From: Arenibacter catalasegens
Lineage (GTDB): Bacteria; Bacteroidota; Bacteroidia; Flavobacteriales; Flavobacteriaceae
Direction of reading: 5' to 3'
Length of the DNA: 64,000 bases
NCBI RefSeq assembly: GCF_002909235.1
Contig: NZ_PHQQ01000027.1
Coordinates: forward strand, 1-64,000
Shown here: piece after piece, positions 1 to 8,320 of the stretch
Layout of the letters: every line of letters starts with the position of its first letter
Position numbering within the stretch: the stretch's first letter is position 1
Made by a program: the position numbers and the translations under genes
Notes under the pieces: generated by a model
Seen by the model: the letters and a program-made list of their open reading frames with translations, nothing else
Database searches by the model: none
What the model was told of the DNA's origin: nothing

Positions 1-120
1 AAAAATAAAATGACGGTAATCAATGCGGTACGGGCCAAAATAATCAACAGGATCTTTACTTTGATCAAAGAAAACAGAAAATATGAAAAAAACTATAATT
101 TACCCTTGGTCAATCCATAA
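1..120 (+). mobile_element. C-terminal end of a probable IS110-family transposase (partial)
   Basis: An open frame runs from base 1 to a TAA at 118-120 and encodes 39 residues of a basic helix: MTVINAVRAKIINR, then a Lys/Asn/Tyr-rich tail. From memory, Bacteroidota IS110-type (DEDD) transposases end in a similar segment, an 'INAVRxKIxxRIF'-like helix followed by a short variable tail. The catalytic part lies outside the window, so neither integrity nor exact family can be judged. A chromosomal protein with a similar tail is possible. Confidence 0.5.
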
Positions 121-188
121 GAATATCGGGATGGCTAATGCCTTCTGGCTGTAGAGAACTGTTCACTGGAAACTATCTGTCGACTACC

Positions 189-217
189 CTATTAGATCAG
201 CATTATTAAATTTATAG
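189..217 (+). repeat. Dispersed repeat R1, copy 1 (core)
   Basis: A 29-bp core beginning CTATTAGATCAGCATTATTA and ending AATTTATAG occurs here. It recurs at 28823-28851 with one difference and, inverted, at 35008-35036 with two or three. It lies between the IS110-like end and the 3' end of the lipoprotein gene. All three copies are intergenic. Confidence 0.7.
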
Positions 218-221
218 ACGA

Positions 222-1685
222 CTAATTTAAGGACACCTTTATGCCAGATATAAAATAATCGGGATTGTCCGTCCCAAAAGCCATAAAAACGTATAGGGTG
301 TTATTCTTTATAATTGGGGAGACAAAGGCTCCCAGGTGATCCCAAGCCCAATCATAGGCAGGATACTTTTTGTACAATTGCACAGGGTTTACCAATAATG
401 GACTTCTACTATCATGATTCCAACTACCTCCGTTCCACTTAACCAGTCCGTATTCCCGATTCCTAGAAGTTAAATAGGTAGACCCTAGATCTTCACCCCC
501 TAGGAGAATATAGAGTTCCGAATTAAATTCCATATATGCAGCATCATCTGCTTTCCCCCGTAAATAACCACTTCTGGTATTTCCTTTGTGGATAATATTG
601 GAAGAGATAATACTTTGATTCAAATTCAGGGCATCGAACAAATTTGAAGCAACAATCTCATGGATTTCCCTATCTATAAAACTTGGATTTCTTCGGTGAA
701 ATAATATCCTGTACTCATTATTAAATTTGGTGATGGACAAGGGAAAACTGTTTTGATCTAAACCATTCCATTCCGGAATCATTATTTCGGTTGGTTGTTG
801 CAAAATATTTAGCTCCTCATCCACAATCATATATGCAGAAGTATAATTGTTATTGGGCTGTTGTACCCCTAGCAGCACTAGTAAACTACCGTCTTCCAAC
901 CTAAGCGGATTTCCCGTAGAAAACACGTTGCCATTTGCTTTGGCAAAAGGGATAGTCATCGTCTCCAATACTAGGTCATCATGGTAAGTCCAATCTTCCA
1001 AGTTGGTACTGCTTGCATAATAAATACTTCTTTTGGTATGAGGACCGAATACTACAGGAGTTAATAAAATATAAGTGCCATCAGATTTTTCAATGATACC
1101 CCCAGGTTGAATGTAATGCAGGTTTTCTTCAGATATAACGGTAGGGTAAGGGCTAAATAATGGCCTATCATTAATAATTTCGTAATTGATAAATGGATTA
1201 AAAAATTCCAAGGTCGAACCAATTCTGGTATTTAAACTTCCGAAATAGGTATTCCCAAGGCCGATCCAACCCTCGGTTGTATTTACACTTACTATTTCAA
1301 CTACGGTTGAAGCTTCCGCATTTTGGGTTACAAACCAACTTTGATTATTGGTACCCTGCACCAATAGGTTTTCCAAGTTTGAATAATTGGTTTTGATTCT
1401 GTTATTGCCCTGATCATATTCTGTTATCTGTATTGGATTCTTTCTGGCAATATTGCTGGATCTATCGGAGATTAGACAGTTGGAAAAAAAACTGTTCAAA
1501 CTGCCTGCTGGGAAAACCTCTTCTGGCAATAAAACCTCTTCCACTGGCACTTCCTCCTCCTCCTCCTCTTCTGGCAAAGTCTCTTCCTCTGTTGGAATTA
1601 CTTCTACATTAGTCACTGGGACAACATTGTCCGAATTACAAGCAATAATCAAAAAGAGTATTGAATAAAGAAGTGGTTTTTTCAT
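222..1685 (-). CDS. Secreted lipoprotein, glycosidase-like beta-propeller candidate
   Basis: This 487-residue protein starts with a lipoprotein signal (hydrophobic stretch ending IIACNS, lipidated Cys at about residue 16). A very acidic linker of Glu, Pro and Val follows at residues 32-57 and probably lifts the body off the membrane. Residues 190-487 contain spaced blade-like strands (PGGIIEKSDGTYILL, GNPLRLEDGSLLVLLG, DAAYMEFNSELYILLGG) like those of five-bladed propellers of the GH43/GH32/GH130 type. I cannot place the catalytic acids, so glycosidase activity is a guess; sugar binding is equally possible. The gene stands alone, with no polysaccharide-utilization partners next to it. Confidence 0.75.
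   Translation of the reverse strand: MKKPLLYSILFLIIACNSDNVVPVTNVEVIPTEEETLPEEEEEEEVPVEEVLLPEEVFPAGSLNSFFSNCLISDRSSNIARKNPIQITEYDQGNNRIKTNYSNLENLLVQGTNNQSWFVTQNAEASTVVEIVSVNTTEGWIGLGNTYFGSLNTRIGSTLEFFNPFINYEIINDRPLFSPYPTVISEENLHYIQPGGIIEKSDGTYILLTPVVFGPHTKRSIYYASSTNLEDWTYHDDLVLETMTIPFAKANGNVFSTGNPLRLEDGSLLVLLGVQQPNNNYTSAYMIVDEELNILQQPTEIMIPEWNGLDQNSFPLSITKFNNEYRILFHRRNPSFIDREIHEIVASNLFDALNLNQSIISSNIIHKGNTRSGYLRGKADDAAYMEFNSELYILLGGEDLGSTYLTSRNREYGLVKWNGGSWNHDSRSPLLVNPVQLYKKYPAYDWAWDHLGAFVSPIIKNNTLYVFMAFGTDNPDYFISGIKVSLN
1551..1570. repeat. Trinucleotide microsatellite inside the lipoprotein gene
   Basis: A run of about five CTC/TCC units (GAG on the coding strand) encodes the poly-Glu part of the linker. 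Gain or loss of whole units would change linker length without breaking the frame. Confidence 0.65.
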
Positions 1686-1936
1686 TAACAGGGTTGGTGG
1701 GTTAAGCTATATAGGATAGGTTGGAGATGGAATTAATTTCTTTATATCCTGGGAATATTGGGGTCATATTTGGTTTAAAGATAGTGGTGGTTTTATATGA
1801 ACGTAAACATACGTTGTTTTAGTGGAACAACGCAGCACAAAATTTATGTCAGTTATCGTTTCCATCAAGGGTCAAAACTACTTATGAACATACCTTGGAA
1901 GAATATTGACTACTTCACAATCCATAACCCCGCTAC

Positions 1937-2157
1937 TTTCGCGCGAACTGGCGCAAAATTCATTCCCCTCTTCGTTCTTGGAGGGGAACCGATAGCTGAT
2001 TTACACCCAAGGAGTTCTCTCCCGATAGATATCAGAACGCATTCGAACGGACAATTTAGGTCACTTCGGCAGAGTCCCTTTTCTGGACGAGAGAAGTCAC
2101 ACATAAAAGGCTGGAGCTACTTGTGCGATTTCTCATATTCATTCGAAATGACTGGTT
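1937..2157. repeat. Dispersed repeat R2, copy A, with stem-loop
   Basis: The gap 1686-2259 has no convincing gene but holds a block that recurs, diverged, at about 35305-35527. Shared landmarks are GGCGCAAAATTCATTCCCCT, a GAGGGGA box, a TCACTTCG box and a 3' stem-loop. The stem arms here are GAGAAGTCACACA (2091-2103) and TGTGCGATTTCTC (2122-2134), followed by ATATTCATTCGAAATGACT. Both the sequence and the pairing are kept between copies, so this is a structured intergenic element rather than a coding region. Confidence 0.7.
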
Positions 2158-2259
2158 CCGCAAACTTGAAAATTAGACTGAACATGAACTTCCCTGATTA
2201 CTGAAGACTGTGCACTTCTCACTATTCAATTCTCAATACCATCCAACGCCAATTAAGCT

Positions 2260-2517
2260 TCACTCCAAATTAACCCGTTCCCAGCCCGCCTCGGGGAGTT
2301 CAAAACGATCCAGTTTCATGACCTTTCTTTCCCCATCGTAATATTTGTATACCAAGTACACGCAATCATCCGAACTTTCAATATAAAATAGGCCCAAACG
2401 TTTTGGAAAAGGAAGTCGCATCAATTCGCATTCCTTGTTCAACTGGTGCGCACCTATTTCCATTAAGAGGCGTTTAATGGCATATCGATCATGATTCCTA
2501 TATACAATATATTTCAT
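2260..2517 (-). CDS. Small hypothetical protein (85 aa)
   Basis: I do not recognise this protein. It is 85 residues, soluble and mixed-charge, with aromatic-rich strands (GLFYIESSDD, VYLVYKYYDGERKV) suggesting a small alpha/beta domain. It has no signal peptide, membrane segment or Cys motif. It lies divergent to the YedK-type gene, with about 107 bp between the starts. The regular alternation of polar and hydrophobic residues argues for a real gene, but nothing points to a function. Confidence 0.5.
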   Translation of the reverse strand: MKYIVYRNHDRYAIKRLLMEIGAHQLNKECELMRLPFPKRLGLFYIESSDDCVYLVYKYYDGERKVMKLDRFELPEAGWERVNLE

Positions 2518-2624
2518 TATTTGGATATAATCCTATTTTATGGATATTTTCCAAATTTACAATTTTTTGATTTTGTAGTCAATCCAGAAAAGTTAAATTC
2601 TTAAATTAGGGTAAAACTATTTTT

Positions 2625-3368
2625 ATGTGTTTCGGTACCAGGGCAACCACCTCTATTAAGGATGTGGAAAAATTTTACAATGTTTCCAAATTAATGGGCA
2701 AGACCCCAATAGAAGGAGAACTCACCTATCACCACGCCAACGGATGGGCACACCCCTTGTTATGGATTATCCCCCAAGAAAGCAGTAACCATATTACCCC
2801 TTCGATGTGGGGCATAATGCCACAAAGCAGTATGGGAGCTGATTTTAAAAACTATTATTAGGATGCGGCCAGATTTGGGGCGGGACTCAATGCCCAATCG
2901 GAAAAATTTTTTGATCATTTTATTTATAGGTTCAGTGCCATGACCAAACGTTGCGTAATTCCTGTAAACGGATTTTACGAACCCCATACGGCACCTAAAA
3001 AGTTCAAGATTCCTTTTTATTTTGAACGAAGAAACGAGGCCCTTATGAGCCTCGCCGGACTCTACACTACGACTAAGGATGGTTACAATACCTTTACCAT
3101 CTTGACCAAGGCCGCCACTCCCCTTTTTAAAAAAATACACAACACCAAAAATAGAAGGCCCATTATACTAAGGGATGAGGATGTGGACCTATGGTTGAAT
3201 AACGACCTCAACGAAGAAGAAATCCGTAATGTCATGGAAGATGATATGGAGGATGTGGCCTTAAAAGCCCATCCCATTAGCAAGGATCTTTACAATCCCA
3301 AAATAGATTCCAACAGGACAGATATAATTGAGGAAGTACAATACGAGGAATTGGAGATTGAGTATTAG
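2625..3368 (+). pseudogene. YedK/HMCES-type (SRAP) DNA-crosslink protein gene split by an amber codon
   Basis: SRAP proteins attach covalently to abasic sites in single-stranded DNA through Cys2. The 5' part begins MCFGTR, giving the required Cys2, and runs to a TAG at 2859-2861. The same frame then continues without another stop through DAARFGAGLNAQSEK into TKRCVIPVNGFYEPH, ILTKAATPLF and KIHNTKNRRPIIL, the family's Glu and His active-site blocks, ending at 3368. The whole frame would give about 247 residues, a normal family length. One base change (for example AAG to TAG) is enough to explain the break. It may be a fresh pseudogene, a sequencing error or amber readthrough. Without readthrough, the downstream Met at 2940 would give a product lacking Cys2. 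Confidence 0.8.
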
Positions 3369-3442
3369 GTACTCCCCTGCCTTATATATCCAGCTATTCC
3401 TGGTCACAGTAATTTTAGGACAGCACTTAGCTAGTAATTTAC

Positions 3443-4447
3443 CTACTCCCTTTCTATACCAAAAGCCTTAGCCGGATTTACAGACATCAATAGATTAATA
3501 TCCTCTTCCGTAAAGCCTTGCTTTCTTAGTTCCGGAAGGAGTTTGCCAAAAATATTAGTATAAGGGGTAATGGTTTGTTGTTGTTTTTGGGGATCGTACC
3601 AACCCGCATCATGGGATATTAGAATTCGATCTAGAATGCCATGTTCTTTGGCAAACAACAGTTTCTTAAGATGCCTGTCCACTTCCCAACCCAATCCGTC
3701 CAGACTTATCCAGCAACCCATGGCGGCAGCCTTTAGATAGGCATCGTTATCATCTTCCGCCTGAGCATGTACCCAAATAAATGAGTTTGGAGAAACCCCG
3801 GTTTCTGTAAGTATCTTCAGTTGAGGCCATAGACCTATAGCTCTTCCGGTATGGGAAGCAATGGTTAATCCCGTTTCTAAACTGGTAAGGGCAGCGGCTT
3901 TTACCAATTTTTCGTGTAGGGTATCCAAAGGGTCAGCAGTATCTACCCCAATCTTGATAAAACCAGGTTTAATAGAAGTACCATCTATGCCGTTCTTAAA
4001 TTCAGTTATCCACTTTACCGCTAGTTTTTCAGCCGTAATTTCTTGGACATATTTAGGGAGGAATTTATTATTTCGCGCCCCATATAGCCCTGTATTGGTG
4101 ATGATCTTCAGTCCTGTTTTTACAGCAAGTTTTTCTAAAAGTAGCACATCCCTTCCTAGATAAGCAGGAGTGGCATCCACAAAATAATTAACTTTAAAGG
4201 CTGCCAGTTCTTCCAAATAAGGAGTTACTTCCGCAATTATGGTTTCGTGGCTCCAACTGCCTGGTTGAATACTATCGGCCCCAATAAAGTCGACCAGAAT
4301 ATGCTCATGCGACAACCATATTTGGGTGAAATCTACGGGGCGACTTCCTTCCACATCTTGTATATATGGTAGTTGCGCGTAAATTGAACCTCCAAAAGCC
4401 ATCACAGCAATTAAAAATAGGATATGATATTTTGGAAGCGTGCCCAT
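3443..4447 (-). CDS. Secreted phosphotriesterase-family metallohydrolase
   Basis: This is a 334-residue protein with an N-terminal signal peptide (about residues 1-24, ending SIYAQ) and a TIM barrel of the phosphotriesterase branch of the amidohydrolases. All expected metal ligands are visible: H47 and H49 (LSHEH), K165 for the carboxylated lysine (GFIKIGV), H199 (ASHTG), H227 (WVHAQ) and D280 (SHDAGW). A binuclear metal site is therefore likely. Natural substrates of the branch include lactones and phosphoesters; the substrate here is unknown. It lies 34 bp downstream of the sugar-isomerase-like gene on the same strand, so the two probably form a periplasmic catabolic pair. Confidence 0.85.
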   Translation of the reverse strand: MGTLPKYHILFLIAVMAFGGSIYAQLPYIQDVEGSRPVDFTQIWLSHEHILVDFIGADSIQPGSWSHETIIAEVTPYLEELAAFKVNYFVDATPAYLGRDVLLLEKLAVKTGLKIITNTGLYGARNNKFLPKYVQEITAEKLAVKWITEFKNGIDGTSIKPGFIKIGVDTADPLDTLHEKLVKAAALTSLETGLTIASHTGRAIGLWPQLKILTETGVSPNSFIWVHAQAEDDNDAYLKAAAMGCWISLDGLGWEVDRHLKKLLFAKEHGILDRILISHDAGWYDPQKQQQTITPYTNIFGKLLPELRKQGFTEEDINLLMSVNPAKAFGIERE

Positions 4448-4481
4448 CTTTTATTCAACCATCGATTTACATATATGCCCC

Positions 4482-5339
4482 CTATTTCATGGCGTCCAAT
4501 GCTCCGTTTACAAAGCCAACACATTCAGCTAGGCCTGCAAAAACATCATCGGAATCCTTTTCAAATTCCATGGCCATTACTCCTGTATAGTTAATCCCTT
4601 TCAAGGTCTTGAGAACGGCCGGGATATCTAACACCCCTCTTCCAAACTCGATCGACTTACCATCGGCCTCCGACTTGTCCACATCTTTAAGATGAACATC
4701 ATACAAACGATCAGCGTATTTTTTAATGTTCTTTACGGGATCTAATCCCAGTCTTTGTACATGACCTACATCTATACAAAGTCCAATACGGGAATCGAGC
4801 ATTTTAATTTTATTGTAAACCACTTCAGGTGTTGGGTACACCTCATCTCCTGGCCCATGATTATGTATGGCTAACTTTATATCGGTCTCCTTCACCTTCA
4901 TTTCCACCAAATGCAATAAGTCGTGATTGGGCACCCCTATAATCACCTTGATCTTGGCCGCTTTAGCATAACGGAAAGCATCTTTAACTTCCTGTGCTGT
5001 TTTCATATAGATAACCCCAGCGCCATAAAGACTTATTCCGGCATCATCAAATTTTGAAGTTATAGTTTTTATCTCTTCCTCACTGCTCTCCAATGGCATA
5101 TGCATGCTTTTAAGCGCAATGTGCTTGAGATTTAATCGGTTGGCCATTGCCAATGTTTCATCCAAACTAAATTTTCGCGTGGAATAGGATGCCAATCCCA
5201 GCGTGAGGCTTCTTGCTTTCGTGCCTACATGACTTGCCCCTAAAATTTCCTTGAATGGACTAGCGGTCAAAACTGAACTGGTAGCCAATACGCCACCCAG
5301 ACCAAGGGTTTTTAAAAATGAATTTCTTGAGTATTGCAT
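4482..5339 (-). CDS. Sugar phosphate isomerase/epimerase-like TIM barrel, exported
   Basis: This 285-residue protein is of the xylose-isomerase-like (AP endonuclease 2) barrel type. The N-terminus (NSFLKTLGLGGVLATSS) is an export signal resembling the Tat-like leaders of this family, but without a twin-Arg pair. Barrel landmarks are AIHNHGP, CIDVGHV, VHLKDVD and MEFEKD, which supply the His/Glu/Asp metal ligands. Members isomerise or epimerise sugars or oxidised sugars. It probably shares a transcript with the phosphotriesterase-like gene downstream. The exact reaction cannot be told from sequence. Confidence 0.85.
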   Translation of the reverse strand: MQYSRNSFLKTLGLGGVLATSSVLTASPFKEILGASHVGTKARSLTLGLASYSTRKFSLDETLAMANRLNLKHIALKSMHMPLESSEEEIKTITSKFDDAGISLYGAGVIYMKTAQEVKDAFRYAKAAKIKVIIGVPNHDLLHLVEMKVKETDIKLAIHNHGPGDEVYPTPEVVYNKIKMLDSRIGLCIDVGHVQRLGLDPVKNIKKYADRLYDVHLKDVDKSEADGKSIEFGRGVLDIPAVLKTLKGINYTGVMAMEFEKDSDDVFAGLAECVGFVNGALDAMK

Positions 5340-5416
5340 TGTATTTGGTTTTAAAGGATGTGGTTTTTATAACTGTCTCTATTATAACTGTAAGATATAA
5401 AATCTTTGGTGCACTG

Positions 5417-5950
5417 TTAACAATTGGATTTATAAAGCTCGTAAATCATATTGTCTTCATTTGCAGAGTCCTTTCTGCTTACATTCCATATAAATTGATT
5501 TCTAAGCAGTAATTTCTTTGAGCTCTCATTTTGTTTGGTAGTGAAGGCTTCGATTGCATTAAGTTCCAATTGGTGGAACCCAAAAGTAATCACTGCTTTC
5601 ACAGCCTCGTCCATTATGCCCTTTCCTTGAAATTCAGGACTTAAGTCGTACCCCAATTCCGCTGTTTTACGATCCTCGGAAAAATTCCAGAGAACAATAT
5701 TTCCTATCATAGCAGGACTATTTTTTACGGTAATACACCATTGGTACAGTAGCCTACTGCTAATTCCGTTGTTAGTCTTAGCTATAAAGGCCAGTGCTTT
5801 TTCCTTTGTTTCTGCAGGCTGTCTTTTCACAAACTTGTTGACTTCCTTATCCGAGCGTAGATAACGGATCATTTCCCAGTCTGTCTCCACCAATCTTCGC
5901 AATAGAAGTCGGTTAGTTTCCAATTCCCGGAAATTATTTGTTGTAGTCAT
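5417..5950 (-). CDS. GNAT-family N-acetyltransferase (RimJ/RimL type)
   Basis: The product is about 177 residues from the chosen start. It opens with the family-typical RELETNRLLLRRL and contains the acetyl-CoA loop (LSPEFQGKGIMDEAVKAVI) and the closing helix (NESSKKLLLRNQF). RimJ/RimL relatives acetylate protein N-termini or small amines. The frame stays open to a Met at 5986, but that would add 12 residues with no family counterpart, so I prefer the Met at 5950. It sits between the barrel genes and the copper operon terminator, on the same strand as both, and has no obvious link to either. Confidence 0.8.
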   Translation of the reverse strand: MTTTNNFRELETNRLLLRRLVETDWEMIRYLRSDKEVNKFVKRQPAETKEKALAFIAKTNNGISSRLLYQWCITVKNSPAMIGNIVLWNFSEDRKTAELGYDLSPEFQGKGIMDEAVKAVITFGFHQLELNAIEAFTTKQNESSKKLLLRNQFIWNVSRKDSANEDNMIYELYKSNC

Positions 5951-5992
5951 CTCATAAAGATACAATCTTCTGTTTAGGTAAAACAAACAGCA

Positions 5993-6031
5993 AAAGCCCT
6001 ATTTTGCTAGATGATTTCAAAATAGGGCTTT
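5993..6031 (-). terminator. Rho-independent terminator of the copper operon
   Basis: Perfect 14-bp arms, AAAGCCCTATTTTG (5993-6006) and CAAAATAGGGCTTT (6018-6031), enclose an 11-nt loop. On the minus strand a T-rich tail follows. It lies about 70 bp past the multicopper oxidase stop. Confidence 0.8.
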
Positions 6032-6102
6032 GGTATACTTTATTTAAACCACAGACTTATGTTATAATCCAAAGTCCAGCGTTAGCAATTTAATTTATGG
6101 AC

Positions 6103-8313
6103 TCAATAATTCAAGGTGGCACCAAATCCAAGTCCCATATCACTATCATAATGTGAGGAAAGTCCTAGATTACGTGTTACGATATACTTGAAACCAGTCA
6201 TATATTCCTTATCCGTATTAACCATAAAGGCCCATCGCAATCTTGGACTAACCGGAATATCCTCCCGCATCAGTTGAAAACGTATATTCCCGTCCGTAAA
6301 TATCTCTCCTTGTATGGTTACCAACATTGGTAAGGTATATTCAGCTCCAAGACTTGCTACAGCCCTGGTATCCTTTGTATTTCCTTGCCCAAATATGTTT
6401 TTTTCTACGCTTCCCTCTGATTTTCGATAGCGCCAATCGAACCCTACAAATGGCATAAACCACTGATTTTTTCCAATATATCTACCGATATGGGTTTCAC
6501 TTTCGTAACCATGTCCATCATGATACCCTAAACGCCATTCCGTACCAAAACTCCAACGGGCATTTTGCAGCATTGCCATTCCATCGTTGCCATTGGTTGC
6601 AAAGTCGTTTTCCGCCATAAAATGGAATTCGTTACTTTCCTTTTGCAACTTCTTGTAGGCCCATTCCTTATTGGGAAGATACGGATTGGGAGCTTGCTCC
6701 TCATAAGAAAAAACACGGTTCATTCCCGCCATCATATGATAAAGAATGTGGCAGTGAAAAAACCAATCTCCTTCCACATTTGCGAGAAACTCTATGGTAT
6801 CGGTCTCCATGGGCATTATATCCAAAACGTTCTTTAATGGCGCAAATTCCCCTTGTCCGTTAATTACCCTAAAATCGTGACCGTGCAGGTGCATGGGGTG
6901 CCTCATCATCGATCCGTTGTAAAGTGTTATCCTTACATTCTCACCCTTTTTGATCAAGATTTTATCTGTTTCTGACAGCACTTTATTGTCCATGCTCCAC
7001 ACGTAACGGTTCATATTTCCCGTTAGTTCAAAACGGAGTTCCCTGACGGGGGCATCTTTAGGCAAGGTCGTAGGATGTGGTGCTTTTAACATTCCGTAAT
7101 TTAAAGTCACCAAATCTTCATCGGTTTTCATGGAATGATTTGCATGGTCCATTTTCATATCAGCACTGCCAGTAACCTCTGGATACATCACTGTGTTCAT
7201 ATCCATTTTTTGAAGGGACATATCCATGCCCATATCATCCATGGTTCCGTCCATATTCATCATGCCGTTCATCATTTTCATACCTTCAAAATACTTCAGT
7301 TTAGGCATTCTACTTTTCAATTGAATGGTTCCATTTCCCAAGTAAATTGAGGCCGACTTGGTACGGTCCTCTGGGGTTACCAAAAATTCATAGGCAGTAT
7401 TCTCCTGAGGAATATTGACTACCACGTCATATGTTTCCGAAACGCCAATAATTAATCGGTCAACCTCAACTGGTTCCACATCATTTCCATCATTTGCCAC
7501 AACAGTTATTTTTCCTCCAGCGTAAGTGAGCCAAAAATAGGAAGACGCTCCACCATTGGATATGCGTAAACGCACCTTCTCCCCTGCCTTAAATTGGGGC
7601 AGTTGGCTTTCCTCCTTACCGTTGACAAGAAATTTATCGTAATACACATCACTTACGTCCATGGCTAGCATACGCTTCCATTCGTTTTCCAGTTTAGTCT
7701 TAAAATGTCCCGCCTTTATAGCCTCCGAATAACTCTGTACGGTGCCTTTCTTAATTCCACCCCAGTCGTTGGCATTATGCAACATCCTATGCACATTTTC
7801 AGGTTTTATATCTGTCCATTCGCTCAAAATAATGGGAACAGCAGGTAAGTCATCTATACCTTTTCTAAAGGTGGGATCCGATTCCTTTTTCTTTAGTACC
7901 AAAGATCCATACATTCCTATTTGTTCCTGTAAACCACTATGACTGTGATACCAATGAGTTCCGTTTTGAATAATAGGAAAACTGTAGGTATGCGTAGTGT
8001 TAGGTGCAATCGGCAATTGGGTCAGAAAAGGCACCCCATCTTCCTTGTTGGGAAGGTATACCCCGTGCCAGTGTAAAGAGGTCCCTTCCTTAAGTTTATT
8101 GTGAACCACTATTTCTGCAATATCACCTTCTGTAAACGTAAGTGTTGGCATCGGAATTTGCCCGTTGACAGCAATAGCCCTTTTTTCTTTGCCCGAAAAA
8201 TTAACAATTGTATCCGTTACCGTTAATTCATATCTAACTACATTTTGGCCATAGCCAAAATGGATGGACAGTATTACCATTAATACTGCCCAACATTTTT
8301 TGTGTCCGATCAT
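6103..8313 (-). CDS. Multicopper oxidase with Met-rich segment and C-terminal barrel-like domain
   Basis: This 736-residue exported CopA/CueO-type cuproxidase probably oxidises Cu(I) in the periplasm. After a signal peptide (ending GYGQ) come three cupredoxin domains with all four copper motifs: H81-W-H83, H120-W-Y-H-S-H125, H472-P-M-H-L-H-G-H479 and H520-C521-H522 with H526 and likely axial M531. Residues 345-395 are rich in Met and His, as in Cu(I)-binding inserts. The last ~175 residues (about 560-736) are not cupredoxin; aromatic beta strands such as TEWRLGYHDGHGYE and WFMPFVGFDWRYR resemble a CopB-type outer-membrane barrel. The stop of the HMA gene lies 7 bp upstream, so the two are co-transcribed. 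Confidence 0.9.
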   Translation of the reverse strand: MIGHKKCWAVLMVILSIHFGYGQNVVRYELTVTDTIVNFSGKEKRAIAVNGQIPMPTLTFTEGDIAEIVVHNKLKEGTSLHWHGVYLPNKEDGVPFLTQLPIAPNTTHTYSFPIIQNGTHWYHSHSGLQEQIGMYGSLVLKKKESDPTFRKGIDDLPAVPIILSEWTDIKPENVHRMLHNANDWGGIKKGTVQSYSEAIKAGHFKTKLENEWKRMLAMDVSDVYYDKFLVNGKEESQLPQFKAGEKVRLRISNGGASSYFWLTYAGGKITVVANDGNDVEPVEVDRLIIGVSETYDVVVNIPQENTAYEFLVTPEDRTKSASIYLGNGTIQLKSRMPKLKYFEGMKMMNGMMNMDGTMDDMGMDMSLQKMDMNTVMYPEVTGSADMKMDHANHSMKTDEDLVTLNYGMLKAPHPTTLPKDAPVRELRFELTGNMNRYVWSMDNKVLSETDKILIKKGENVRITLYNGSMMRHPMHLHGHDFRVINGQGEFAPLKNVLDIMPMETDTIEFLANVEGDWFFHCHILYHMMAGMNRVFSYEEQAPNPYLPNKEWAYKKLQKESNEFHFMAENDFATNGNDGMAMLQNARWSFGTEWRLGYHDGHGYESETHIGRYIGKNQWFMPFVGFDWRYRKSEGSVEKNIFGQGNTKDTRAVASLGAEYTLPMLVTIQGEIFTDGNIRFQLMREDIPVSPRLRWAFMVNTDKEYMTGFKYIVTRNLGLSSHYDSDMGLGFGATLNY

Positions 8314-8320
8314 TTCTCAG

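Noticed and set aside
1453-1668. Ser/Thr-rich 71-residue frame on the plus strand
   Set aside because: It is the antisense reading of the poly-Glu linker of the lipoprotein gene.
1797-2204. Open frame of 135 codons on the plus strand
   Set aside because: It runs through repeat R2, has no recognisable domain, and the other R2 copy does not keep this frame open.
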